From Prado023 sp964418695 (GTDB taxonomy: Bacteria; Actinomycetota; Actinomycetes; S36-B12; CAIYMF01), in the NCBI GenBank assembly GCA_964418695.1, contig CAYQMN010000007.1, positions 62,001 to 126,000 of the forward strand: a stretch of 64,000 nt of DNA, written 5' to 3'. Position 1 is the stretch's first letter, and the number at the start of each line of letters is the position of its first letter. Position numbers and translations under genes: made by a program. The notes under the pieces were generated by a model that was not told the DNA's origin, did not search any database, and was given only the letters and a program-made list of their open reading frames with translations. This document shows, piece after piece, positions 23,692-31,503 of the stretch.

Positions 23692-25161
23692 CTACTGCGC
23701 GGCGAGATCGGCGAGGGCGTCCAGCGGGATCGGCAGCCAGTCCGGGCGGTGGGCCCGCTCGTAGCGCGCCTCGTACGCGGCCTTGTCCACGAGATAGGCG
23801 GACAGGATCGTGCGCTCGTCGTCGGTGAGCGCCCCGGCAGTGCCGCCCGGGCTTCGCGAGCTGTAGCCGGCCAGGAACTCTGACTCGCACTCCGCGCACC
23901 AGGCGGCCACCTCGTCGGGCGGACGCTTCCCGCCGCCTTGCGCGCCCGCGTAGGCGAACGAGCGGATCATCCCGGCGATGTCGCGCAGGGCATGATCCGC
24001 AGCGGTGCTGGCGGCGACCTGGGAGCCTGGTTCCCCCTCGAAGTCCAGCAGCTTCCAGCCGTCCGAGGCGAGCAGCACCTGCCCCAGGTGGAAGTCGCCA
24101 TGGACGCGCTGGACCTCCACCTCCGCGACCACGTCGGCCACCGCCTCGATGCGCCGCCGCAGGCCCGGGGCCAGGTCGGCCACCTCGGGCACGAGACCGG
24201 CCGAGACCGCCAACCGGTCGAGGAGGCGGCTCACGAGCCGCGCGCGTCCGTCCGCGTCCAACCGCTCGACCGGGAACACCCGACGCAGGTCCGCGTGCAC
24301 GCTCGCGGTGGCCGCGCCGAGCGCCCGAGCCTCCGCAGCGAACGACTCTCCGGCGCCGACCCGCTGGCAGGCCAGATCCCAGCCGTCGATGGCCGGCCGG
24401 TGAAGCTCCTGGACCATCGCGAGGTGGCTTGTGCGCCAGGTGCCGTCAACCGGGTCGTGCCAGCCCCCGTTGACCCATCCCAGACAGCGGCCCAGATGCC
24501 TGTTGCCACCCAGCGCCGCGTGCACCTCGATGTCCGGGTTGATGCCGGGGACCAGGCGGCGGAACACCTTCATCATCGCGTTCTCGCCGAGCACGACCGA
24601 CGTGTTGCTCTGCTCGACCGACAGCCGCCGCGGCGGCAGCCGGAGCCACGCCGGGTCGATGCGGGCCGCCTCGAACGACGGTGGCCGGGCCGCGCCCGGC
24701 TCCGGCTCGTGGCCGTGGGTCTGCTCCGGATCGAGCACGGGGTCATCGGCGGGCTCCCGCAGGAGTGCGGTCATGCCGACCGGGTCGCTCAGGGCGTCGA
24801 CCACGACGCTCCCATCCGCCAGCTCGCCCACACGCACCCGAGGACCGACCGGGTCGGCGAGATCCTGGGAGTAGACACACACCGGGATCTGGTAGGTCTG
24901 CCAGGCGTCGTCGACGTGCACTCCGACGATCAGCTGGAGCACGTCGGGCAGCCCACGCAGGTCGGCCGGGCCCGCCACCTCGGACTCCACCCCTGCCGGC
25001 GAGGCCTCGCGCAGCGGCAGTCGGGACACGTCGCTGACCACGACCTCCGTCACGCTGTGGCCCTTCCCGGCGAACCAGCGCTGACCGGGCATCCAGCGGG
25101 CCAGCAGCCCGGCGAGGTCCTCACTGTGCGCCAAGGGCACAGACGCGTCACGGTCGGCCAC
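23692..25161 (-). CDS. mak: Maltokinase
   Basis: Phosphorylates maltose to maltose 1-phosphate, the substrate of GlgE in the trehalose-to-glucan pathway. The 489-residue protein has an N-terminal cap (RWMPGQRWFAGKG) and an aminoglycoside-phosphotransferase-like C-lobe. The catalytic VHGDFHLGQVLL motif and the metal-binding LLDFEGEP are both intact at about residues 355-385. EKAAYE-like VDKAAYEARYE near the C-terminus is typical. treS and glgE are not adjacent here. The start at GTG 25161 lacks a Shine-Dalgarno site; CAGACT 7 bases upstream may be a leaderless -10. Confidence 0.92.
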   Translation of the reverse strand: MADRDASVPLAHSEDLAGLLARWMPGQRWFAGKGHSVTEVVVSDVSRLPLREASPAGVESEVAGPADLRGLPDVLQLIVGVHVDDAWQTYQIPVCVYSQDLADPVGPRVRVGELADGSVVVDALSDPVGMTALLREPADDPVLDPEQTHGHEPEPGAARPPSFEAARIDPAWLRLPPRRLSVEQSNTSVVLGENAMMKVFRRLVPGINPDIEVHAALGGNRHLGRCLGWVNGGWHDPVDGTWRTSHLAMVQELHRPAIDGWDLACQRVGAGESFAAEARALGAATASVHADLRRVFPVERLDADGRARLVSRLLDRLAVSAGLVPEVADLAPGLRRRIEAVADVVAEVEVQRVHGDFHLGQVLLASDGWKLLDFEGEPGSQVAASTAADHALRDIAGMIRSFAYAGAQGGGKRPPDEVAAWCAECESEFLAGYSSRSPGGTAGALTDDERTILSAYLVDKAAYEARYERAHRPDWLPIPLDALADLAAQ

Positions 25162-25215
25162 GAGGGCCAGTCTGGCCGATCCCGCCGCCGGGTTCCCGGC
25201 GACGGTCCTCCTGGG

Positions 25216-26931
25216 TCAGGGCCTGGCCGGCTGTTCCCCTGGTCCAGCCCGGCGAGGGAGCTCCGAGCTCTCAGGCTGTGCCCTCGACTCGCATTCGGCC
25301 CTCCTGGACAGCTGGAGTCGGGGCCAGTCGGCGGTGTCGCGGAGGAGCTGCCGGTCGTGGGTCGAGACCACGACTGCTGCCTGGGTTGCCTCGAGCGCGT
25401 CGACGAGGTCCTCGACGAGCGCGATCGAGAGGTGGTTCGAGGGTTCGTCCAGGAGCAGCACGTGGGGGCGCGCGGCGAGGACGAGTGCCAGGTCCAGGCG
25501 TCGCTGCTGCCCCATGGACAGCTCGCCCACCCGCTTGCTCGCCTCGAAGGGTCGCAGCAGTCCGAGCTGGGACAGGCCGACCAATTCCGATGCCTGGAGT
25601 CGGCCGGCGGTGACCAGCGCGCCGACGTGGGAGGCGTAGACCTCACTGGCTCGCCGTTCCAGGGGCAGCGAGGTCTCCTGTCTGAGGAACCCCAGCCGGA
25701 TGCCCGGCAGTGCTCGGGCGGTTCCGGTGTCCGGTGGCAGCTCGCCGCTGGCCACGCCCAGCAGGGTGGACTTGCCTGCACCGTTGTGGCCTGCCACGAC
25801 CAGTCGTCCGCGGTGTGCCAGCGTGAAGGACACCGCTGGTGTCAAGCGCCCGGCGACACTGACGCGCTCGACGCTCAGCAGTGTCGCGCCCGCGCGGGTG
25901 GCGAGGTCGGGGAACCGGAAGGGACACGGCGGCTCGGGCACGGTCACGGGGTGCGCCTCGAGCGCTTCCTTGCGTCGGTGCACGCTTTGCACGAGCCCTC
26001 CCGCGCGGGTGGCCCGTCCGTGCTTGTTGCTTCCCTTGTCCGGTCGCCAGCCTGACACGAGCCGGTTCTGCGCAGCGCTGAGGCTCTCGCGCAGCCGGAC
26101 CTGCTCGGCCTGCTGTCGCTGGTAGTCCTGCCGCCAGCGCTCGAGCTCGGCCAGACGTCCCTCCCGGTAGCCGGCATAGCCGCTGCCGTAGAACCGGGGC
26201 CGATCGTCAGGCGTCGGGTCGAGGTCGATGATGGTGTGCGCGACGTCGCCCAGCAGGGCCCGATCGTGGCTGACGACGACGACACCGCCACTGCGCGCTC
26301 GCAGCTGGGCAGTCAGGAACTCCAGCCCGCTGCGGTCGAGGTGGTTGGTGGGCTCGTCCAGCAGCAGGAAGTCGTCATCGGCCGCCAGGAGGCACGCCAG
26401 GCGCACCCGGTAGCGCTGCCCCACCGAGAGGTGAGCCAGCAGTCGGCTCGGGTCGGTGTGGGCGCCCAGCGCTTCGAGCGCTGCCTGCACCCGCCGTTCG
26501 GCATCCCACGCGTCGAGCGCGTCGACGAGCGCCAGCGCGTCGGCATACGCATGCGCGGCGCCATCGGCGCGGTCAGCAAGGGCGCTGGCCGCGGCATCGA
26601 GGGCCGCCATCGCGGCCAGCGGCTCGGCGATCGCGTCCGCGGTCGCCTGTCCCACGGTTCGGCTGTCGGCTGCGGTCATCTCTTGCTCGCCGAGAGCCAG
26701 GGTGCCGATCCGCTGAACAGTTCCACGGTCCGGGGGCAGGGTGCCGGCCAGCACCTGCAGCAGCGTGGTCTTGCCACGTCCGTTCTCTCCCACGATCGCG
26801 ACCCGTGATGTGGCTGTGACGACCAGGTCGACGTGGTTGAGCACGGGTGTGGCGCCTCGCATGACGCAGATGTCGGAGGCGACCAGCTGGGCGCTCTGGC
26901 GCGCCGGAAGACGATGGGTTGCGGTGAGCAT
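25216..26931 (-). CDS. ABC-F family ATPase, candidate ribosome-protection resistance protein
   Basis: A 571-residue cytoplasmic protein with two ABC ATPase domains and no membrane segments, the ABC-F layout that acts on the ribosomal E site. Domain 1 has Walker A GENGRGKT (48-55), the signature LSVGQRYRVRLACLL and LLLDEPTNHLD. A charged linker of about 80 residues contains WRQDYQRQQAEQVRLRESL and KGSNKHGRATRAGG. Domain 2 has GHNGAGKST, LSMGQQ and LLLDEPSNHLS. Both signatures replace the second Gly-position residue (LSVGQ, LSMGQ). Sequence style resembles actinomycete macrolide/lincosamide-type ABC-F proteins. ATG 26931 sits behind a GGAAGGA site inside a short inverted repeat. The leader with a six-codon ORF suggests antibiotic-induced attenuation. 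Confidence 0.88.
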   Translation of the reverse strand: MLTATHRLPARQSAQLVASDICVMRGATPVLNHVDLVVTATSRVAIVGENGRGKTTLLQVLAGTLPPDRGTVQRIGTLALGEQEMTAADSRTVGQATADAIAEPLAAMAALDAAASALADRADGAAHAYADALALVDALDAWDAERRVQAALEALGAHTDPSRLLAHLSVGQRYRVRLACLLAADDDFLLLDEPTNHLDRSGLEFLTAQLRARSGGVVVVSHDRALLGDVAHTIIDLDPTPDDRPRFYGSGYAGYREGRLAELERWRQDYQRQQAEQVRLRESLSAAQNRLVSGWRPDKGSNKHGRATRAGGLVQSVHRRKEALEAHPVTVPEPPCPFRFPDLATRAGATLLSVERVSVAGRLTPAVSFTLAHRGRLVVAGHNGAGKSTLLGVASGELPPDTGTARALPGIRLGFLRQETSLPLERRASEVYASHVGALVTAGRLQASELVGLSQLGLLRPFEASKRVGELSMGQQRRLDLALVLAARPHVLLLDEPSNHLSIALVEDLVDALEATQAAVVVSTHDRQLLRDTADWPRLQLSRRAECESRAQPESSELPRRAGPGEQPARP

Positions 26932-27068
26932 GGAAGTCCTTCCAGACACGCACCACGGGCCGGCAGGCCCACCGATGCGCACAGTGGCGGCGACCCTCGT
27001 GGGTCGGGGAACCAGAGACCGCCGCGGACTCGGAGCAGCTCAACGAGCGCGGCAGGCCGGGTCGACCG
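26932..27068 (-). promoter_or_regulatory. Structured leader between the short ORF and the ABC-F gene
   Basis: In this 137-base stretch CGACCC (26991-26996) pairs with GGGTCG (27001-27006), extended by outer arms GGCGG (26986-26990) and CCGCC (27019-27023). A second hairpin, GGGCC (26957-26961) with GGCCC (26966-26970), follows. GGAAG/CTTCC (26932-26943) encloses the ABC-F ribosome binding site. The arrangement of leader ORF, hairpins and sequestered start fits ribosome-mediated attenuation. Exact alternative structures need folding calculations. Confidence 0.5.
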
Positions 27069-27089
27069 TCACAGGAAGTACAGATGCAT
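27069..27089 (-). CDS. Six-codon leader ORF (MHLYFL) upstream of ABC-F
   Basis: ATG at 27089 encodes Met-His-Leu-Tyr-Phe-Leu and then TGA at 27071-27069. A consensus -10 TAGGAT (27097-27102) ends 7 bases before the ATG, so transcription should start at or next to the A of the ATG, giving a leaderless mini-ORF. It lies 137 bases before the ABC-F start. Leader peptides of this kind control many ribosome-targeting resistance genes through drug-induced stalling. That this one does so is inferred from position and structure. Confidence 0.55.
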   Translation of the reverse strand: MHLYFL

Positions 27090-27096
27090 GGCCCAG

Positions 27097-27102
27097 ATCC
27101 TA
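27097..27102 (-). promoter_or_regulatory. -10 element for the ABC-F leader transcript
   Basis: TAGGAT on the minus strand is a near-consensus actinobacterial -10. Spacing to the leader ORF ATG is 7 bases. No clear TTGACA-like -35 is seen at 17-18 bases upstream, where the DNA is GC-rich. Confidence 0.55.
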
Positions 27103-27232
27103 GCGAGACCGGCGGCGCTGGGCGGCCGAAGGCAGACAGGCACCGGAAGTCGCACCACGGGCGTCCGGGCCGAGCACCGGGGCAGCGGGCGCAGGCAGCT
27201 CTCCCGCTCATGCGCGACCTGCTCGGCCGAGG

Positions 27233-28606
27233 TCAGTGACCGATGAAGCGGCCGAACCACTCGGCCCGGCGGGAGGCCCGGCCGGTTCGGGTCTCCTTCC
27301 GGTCCGCGGAGGACATGATCGCGACGCCGGCGTTGACCTCCAGCCAGCGCAGCGGCTCGGGCTCCCAGCGGCGCGAGCGGTGGTTCACCCACGGCAGCCG
27401 GGTCAGCGGGCTGTCGGTGCCGGTGATCAGGTCGGCCAGCGTGCGGCCCGCGAGGTTCGTGGCGGCCACGCCGTCGCCCACGTAGCCGCCGGCCCACGCC
27501 ACCCCGGCTCTCCGGTCCAGGCCGACGGACGGGAACCAGTCCCGCGCGATCCCCAGCGACCCACCCCACCGGTGGCTGATCGGCACTCCTCGGAGCACCG
27601 GGAACAGCTCGGCCAGGCTCGCCGCCAGCGCGTCGTGCACGCGTGGCACCTGCTCGAAGTCGGCCCGGGTGCGCGACCTCCAGTGGTAGGGCGCCCCGCG
27701 ACCGCCGAACGCCAGCCGCCCGTCGTGGGTCCGCTGGCCGTAGACGATGACGTGCCGGCCGTCGGTGAGCGTCTCGCGGTCCGCCAGACCGATCGCCTCC
27801 CAGGTGTCGGCGTCCAGGGGCTGCGTCGCGATCATCAGCGAGTACACGGGCAGGATCGCGCGGCCGAAGCCGGGCAGCGACGCCGTGCCGGACTCGGTCG
27901 CCCGCACCACGAACCGCGCGCGGACCTCGCCCGCGTCGGTCCGGACCACTCCGGGCTCCAGCGAGCGCACCCGGGAGCCCTCGTGCAGCACAGCGCCCTG
28001 GCGCTCGACCAAGTCGACCAGTCCGCGGGCCAGCCTCGCCGGGTGCAGGGCCGCGCAGTGCGGGGTGAAGGTCGCGCCGAGGACCCCGTCGGCGCGGACC
28101 CGTGCTCGTGCCTCCCTGGCTCCGAGCAGCACCAGGTCGTCCGGGTCCAGCCCAGCATCCCGCCACGCCCGGACGTCGGCGCGCGCCCGCTGCAGGTGGG
28201 CGGGGGAGCGGGCCAGGCTCACCGTCCCGCCCTTCGCCCATCCGATGTCCAGCCCTTCCGCCACAGCCACCCGGCCGACCTCGTCGACGGTGTCGATGAG
28301 CGCCTCCTGCAGCGCGCGGGCGGCTCGGGCCGACGACCTCGCCGCAACCCGCTCCAGCGAGGTCGGGAAGAGCGCCGAGCACCAGCCGCCGTTGCGCCCG
28401 CTGGCCCCCGAGCCGGCCAGTCCGGCGTCCAGCAGCACCACGCTCAGCCCCGGATCGTGGGCGAGCAGGTAGTGCGCCGTCCACAAGCCGGTGTAGCCGG
28501 CGCCGACGATCGCCACGTCGGCCTCGGCCCGGCCGACCAGCGCCGGCCGGGGGACAGGCGCCGGCAGGTCGGCCCACCACAGCCCGCCGGGGACGGGCAG
28601 GGTCAT
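27233..28606 (-). CDS. FAD-dependent amine oxidoreductase, PuuB-like
   Basis: A 457-residue flavoprotein of the DAO family, likely oxidising a secondary or primary amine such as gamma-glutamylputrescine. The FAD-binding Rossmann motif AIVGAGYTGLWTA is at about residues 32-44, with GASGRNGGW at about 69 and the C-terminal GYVGDGVAATNLAGR that contacts the flavin. It overlaps the upstream PNPOx-like gene by ATGA, and that gene overlaps the aminotransferase by GTGA, so all belong to one operon led by the Lrp regulator. The precise substrate is not settled; putrescine-related amines are favoured by the aminobutyraldehyde dehydrogenases nearby. Confidence 0.85.
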   Translation of the reverse strand: MTLPVPGGLWWADLPAPVPRPALVGRAEADVAIVGAGYTGLWTAHYLLAHDPGLSVVLLDAGLAGSGASGRNGGWCSALFPTSLERVAARSSARAARALQEALIDTVDEVGRVAVAEGLDIGWAKGGTVSLARSPAHLQRARADVRAWRDAGLDPDDLVLLGAREARARVRADGVLGATFTPHCAALHPARLARGLVDLVERQGAVLHEGSRVRSLEPGVVRTDAGEVRARFVVRATESGTASLPGFGRAILPVYSLMIATQPLDADTWEAIGLADRETLTDGRHVIVYGQRTHDGRLAFGGRGAPYHWRSRTRADFEQVPRVHDALAASLAELFPVLRGVPISHRWGGSLGIARDWFPSVGLDRRAGVAWAGGYVGDGVAATNLAGRTLADLITGTDSPLTRLPWVNHRSRRWEPEPLRWLEVNAGVAIMSSADRKETRTGRASRRAEWFGRFIGH

Positions 28607-29388
28607 GGCGTGTGAGCGGGCCCGGATGCGTCGGCGGGCGAGGATGCGCCCAGCGGCGCGGCCCCGACGGAAGCAGCAGCGCCCGCGCCCGCTCTCCGCA
28701 GGGCGAGGGGGAGGGTCGGCAGCGCGCCCGTCGTCACTTCGGCCTCGGCGACCGGCTGCCCGATCCTCGTGACCAGCGGCAGCTGTCCCGCCCAGACTGG
28801 CCAGTCCAGATCCTCCGCCGGCTCGCCGGTGCCGCCGCCGCGGGCCTTCACCGAGAACTCGGTCAGCGACACAGCGAGCACGCTGGTCGCGGCGAGCTCC
28901 TTGGCCGTCATCGGGCGCAGCGCGTCCCAGCGCCCGGGGGAGAGGTGCTCGACCAGCGCGCGCAGGCCGTCCTCCTTGTCGGCCCCGGTCAGCTCGCGGG
29001 CCTGCCCCAGCACGACGAGGCTGCGGTAGTTCATCGACGACTCGAAGGCCGAGCGGGCCAGCACGAGTGCGTCCAGGAGTGTGACCGTGAGGCAGACCGG
29101 GGCGCCCGCAGCGAGGGTGCGGAACATGCGCGAGCCGGTCGAGCCGTGGATCACCACCTCGTCACGCCACGGCGCGATGGCCGCCGGGATCACCACCGGG
29201 CCGCCCGTCGCGTCGAGGAACCCCAGGTGCCCGACGAGGCCCTCGGCCAGGATCGCGTCCGCGGCGGCGCGCTCGTGAGAGCCCCGGTCGGGCTTGCGGC
29301 CGAAGGTCGTGCGCTCGGTGGGGCGGGTCTCGACGGGCTCGGCCGGCGGGGGGCTGGTCTCGACGGGCTCGACCGGCTGGGGGATCAC
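28603..29388 (-). CDS. Pyridoxamine 5'-phosphate oxidase-like flavin-binding protein
   Basis: A 261-residue protein of the split-barrel PNPOx-like group (NimA-like), which binds FMN or related flavins. The barrel runs from about residue 25 to 200: VGHLGFLDATGGPVVIP, VIHGSTGSRM, MNYRSLVVLGQA and the C-terminal WAGQLPL. The last 45 residues are Ala/Pro-rich. GTG 29388 overlaps the aminotransferase stop (GTGA). The first 20 codons are made of two copies of the dispersed DNA repeat and encode PVEPVETSPPPAEPVETRP, which has no place in the fold. No other start fits before the domain. Function in the amine operon is unknown; redox handling of a product is possible. Confidence 0.8.
   Translation of the reverse strand: MIPQPVEPVETSPPPAEPVETRPTERTTFGRKPDRGSHERAAADAILAEGLVGHLGFLDATGGPVVIPAAIAPWRDEVVIHGSTGSRMFRTLAAGAPVCLTVTLLDALVLARSAFESSMNYRSLVVLGQARELTGADKEDGLRALVEHLSPGRWDALRPMTAKELAATSVLAVSLTEFSVKARGGGTGEPAEDLDWPVWAGQLPLVTRIGQPVAEAEVTTGALPTLPLALRRAGAGAAASVGAAPLGASSPADASGPAHTP
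29326..29381 (+). repeat. Two dispersed repeat copies inside the PNPOx-like gene start
   Basis: Copies start at 29326 and 29356, exactly 30 bases apart, each beginning GGTCTCGACGGGCTCG(A/G)CC. On the minus strand they encode the N-terminal VEPVET peptides of the PNPOx-like protein. The 30-base spacing keeps the reading frame. Confidence 0.85.
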
Positions 29389-30848
29389 AGGCGGTCCAGG
29401 GCGCCGGTCAGGACCGAGCGCAGGATCTCGCCGATCTCCTCGAACTCCTGTTGGCCGATGATGAGCGGCGGGGCGAGCTGGATGACCGGGTCGCCGCGGT
29501 CGTCGGCCCGGCAGTACAGGCCCGACTCGAACAGCGCCTTGGACAGATAGCCGCGCAGCAGCCGCTCGGACTCCTCGTCGGTGAACGTCTCCTTGGTCGC
29601 CTTGTCCTTGACCAGCTCGATGCCGTAGAAGTACCCGGCGCCGCGCACGTCGCCCACGATCGGCAGGTCGCGCAGCCCCTCCAGGACGGCCCGGAACGCA
29701 CCCTCGTTGGTCCGCACGTGCTCCAGCAGCCCCTCCCGCTCGAAGATGTCCAGGTTCGCCAGCGCCACCGCGCACGACACCGGATGCCCGCCCCAGGTGT
29801 ACCCGTGCATGAACATGCCCGCTCCGGTGCGGAACGGCTCGAACAGCCGGTCGTGCACGATCATCGCGCCGAGCGGGGAGTACCCCGACGTCAGGCCCTT
29901 GGCGCACGTGATGATATCGGGCTGCACGCCGTACCGGCTCATCGCGAACCAGTCGCCGATCCGGCCCATCGCGCAGATCGTCTCGTCGGCGACCATGAGC
30001 ACGCCGTACTCGTCGCAGATCTCGCGGACCCGCTCGAGGTAGCCCGGCGGTGGCGGGAAGCAGCCGCCCGCGTTCTGCACCGGCTCGACGAACACCGCGG
30101 CGACGGTGTCCGCCCCCTCCAGCTCGATCGCCTCGGCGATCCGGTCGGCGGCCCACCGGCCGAACGCGACCAGGTCGTCGGCGTGCTCGGTGGCCCGGTA
30201 GAAGTTGGTGTTGGGCACATGCAGCGCCCCGGGCACCAGCGGCTCGAACGGCGCCCGCAGCTCAGGCAGCCCGGTGATGCTCAGCGCCCCGGCCGAGGTG
30301 CCGTGGTAGGCGATCGCCCGGCTGATGACCTTCGTGCGCCCAGGCTGCCCGGTCAGCTTGAAGTACTGCTTGGCCAGCTTCCACGCCGACTCGACCGCCT
30401 CGCCGCCGCCGGTGGTGAAGAACACCCGGTTGAGGTCGGGCGGCGCGAGTCCGGCCAGCCGCTCGGCCAGCTCCACCGCCCGCGGATGGGCCGCAGACCA
30501 CAGCGGGAAGTAGGCCAGCGTCTCGGCCTGCCGGGCGGCAGCCGCGGCCAGCGCGTGCCGGCCATGGCCCACCTGCACGACGAACAGGCCGGACAGTCCG
30601 TCCAGGTAGCTGCGACCGCGGTCGTCCCAGATCCGCGCTCCCTCGCCGCGCACGATCATCGGGATCCCACCGGGGTCGTCGCCGTACTGCCGCGTGAAGT
30701 GCATCCACAGGTGGTCGCGGGCCACGGCGGCCAGGTCGCGGGCGAGCGGCTCGCCGGCCCCGGCCGAACGAGGCGCGGGCAGCCGCGAGGTCGAGATGGT
30801 CGGCGAGGTCGAGGCAGTGGGCGCGGCCGTCTGCTTGCTGGCGCTCAT
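29385..30848 (-). CDS. Class III aminotransferase (putrescine/GABA/beta-alanine type)
   Basis: A 487-residue PLP enzyme that moves an omega-amino group to pyruvate or 2-oxoglutarate. The PLP Lys is in IITCAKGLTSGYSPLGA at about residue 300. The Asp that holds the pyridine N is in MVADETICAMGR, and TTGGGEAVESAWKLAK is the phosphate-binding segment. The first 35 residues are Ser/Thr/Ala-rich and variable. ATG 30848 overlaps the Lrp stop by ATGA. In this setting, conversion of putrescine or GABA to the aldehyde is the best guess; the aminobutyraldehyde dehydrogenase encoded divergently would take the product. Beta-alanine-pyruvate activity is an alternative. Confidence 0.88.
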   Translation of the reverse strand: MSASKQTAAPTASTSPTISTSRLPAPRSAGAGEPLARDLAAVARDHLWMHFTRQYGDDPGGIPMIVRGEGARIWDDRGRSYLDGLSGLFVVQVGHGRHALAAAAARQAETLAYFPLWSAAHPRAVELAERLAGLAPPDLNRVFFTTGGGEAVESAWKLAKQYFKLTGQPGRTKVISRAIAYHGTSAGALSITGLPELRAPFEPLVPGALHVPNTNFYRATEHADDLVAFGRWAADRIAEAIELEGADTVAAVFVEPVQNAGGCFPPPPGYLERVREICDEYGVLMVADETICAMGRIGDWFAMSRYGVQPDIITCAKGLTSGYSPLGAMIVHDRLFEPFRTGAGMFMHGYTWGGHPVSCAVALANLDIFEREGLLEHVRTNEGAFRAVLEGLRDLPIVGDVRGAGYFYGIELVKDKATKETFTDEESERLLRGYLSKALFESGLYCRADDRGDPVIQLAPPLIIGQQEFEEIGEILRSVLTGALDRL

Positions 30849-31321
30849 CGGGTCCCCCAGGTGTAGCTCTGCTTGCGCAGCTTCAGGTAGACGAAGGCCT
30901 CGGTGCTGCGCACGCCGGGGATCGTGCGGATGCGGTCGTTGATGACCGTGAGCAGGTGCTCGTCGTCCTCGCAGACCACCTCGACCAGGACGTCGAAGCC
31001 GCCGGCGGTCACCACGACGTAGTCGATCTCGGGCACTTCGGACAGCTGGTCGGCGACAGCAGCGATGTTGCCCTCGACCCGGATGCCGATGAGCGCCTCG
31101 CGGGAGAACCCGACCTGCATCGGGTCGGTGACCGCGACGATCTGGATGACCCCGGTGTCCACCAGCCGGGCGACTCGCTGGCGGACGGCCGACTCGGACA
31201 GGCCGACCGCCAGCCCGATGGAGGCATAGGGGCGCCGACCGTCCTGCTGCAGCTGCTCGATGATCGCTCGGGAGATGTCGTCGAGGACCGGCGGGCGCAC
31301 TCGGGCGGGACTGGTCGTCAT
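30845..31321 (-). CDS. Lrp/AsnC family regulator
   Basis: A 158-residue transcription factor. The N-terminal helix-turn-helix spans about residues 10-60 (YASIGLAVGLSESAVRQRVARL), followed by the RAM ligand domain (about 75-150) with IDYVVVTAGGFDVLVEV. It heads the minus-strand operon with the aminotransferase, PNPOx-like and PuuB-like genes and is divergent from the aminobutyraldehyde dehydrogenase. It therefore probably senses an amine or amino acid and controls both directions. ATG 31321 has no ribosome binding site; TTCGAT just upstream could be a -10 of a leaderless mRNA. TTG 31357 is an upstream alternative that I consider less likely. Confidence 0.9.
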   Translation of the reverse strand: MTTSPARVRPPVLDDISRAIIEQLQQDGRRPYASIGLAVGLSESAVRQRVARLVDTGVIQIVAVTDPMQVGFSREALIGIRVEGNIAAVADQLSEVPEIDYVVVTAGGFDVLVEVVCEDDEHLLTVINDRIRTIPGVRSTEAFVYLKLRKQSYTWGTR

Positions 31322-31385
31322 GGGCCAATCGAACCGCACCGAGGAGTGGCGGAGCAAGGGAAACGGCGGTTCAAGGCCGTGATCG

Positions 31386-31401
31386 ATGCGGAATGCCGCA
31401 T
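31386..31401. promoter_or_regulatory. Candidate Lrp operator between divergent amine genes
   Basis: ATGCGGAATGCCGCAT is a palindrome of 6-base arms and a 4-base centre, placed about midway in the 182-base spacer between the Lrp gene and the dehydrogenase gene. Its size and A/T centre fit AsnC/Lrp sites, and it could serve both promoters. No second copy was found in the window. Confidence 0.4.
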
Positions 31402-31503
31402 GAGAACTTCCGAGGGACGCGAGATCCGCGGCACTTCTCCCGCTGCGCCGCGCTCCTCTGCCAGACTGGCGGTCTCGTCCGCGTCCGTCGAGGAGGAACC
31501 CCC

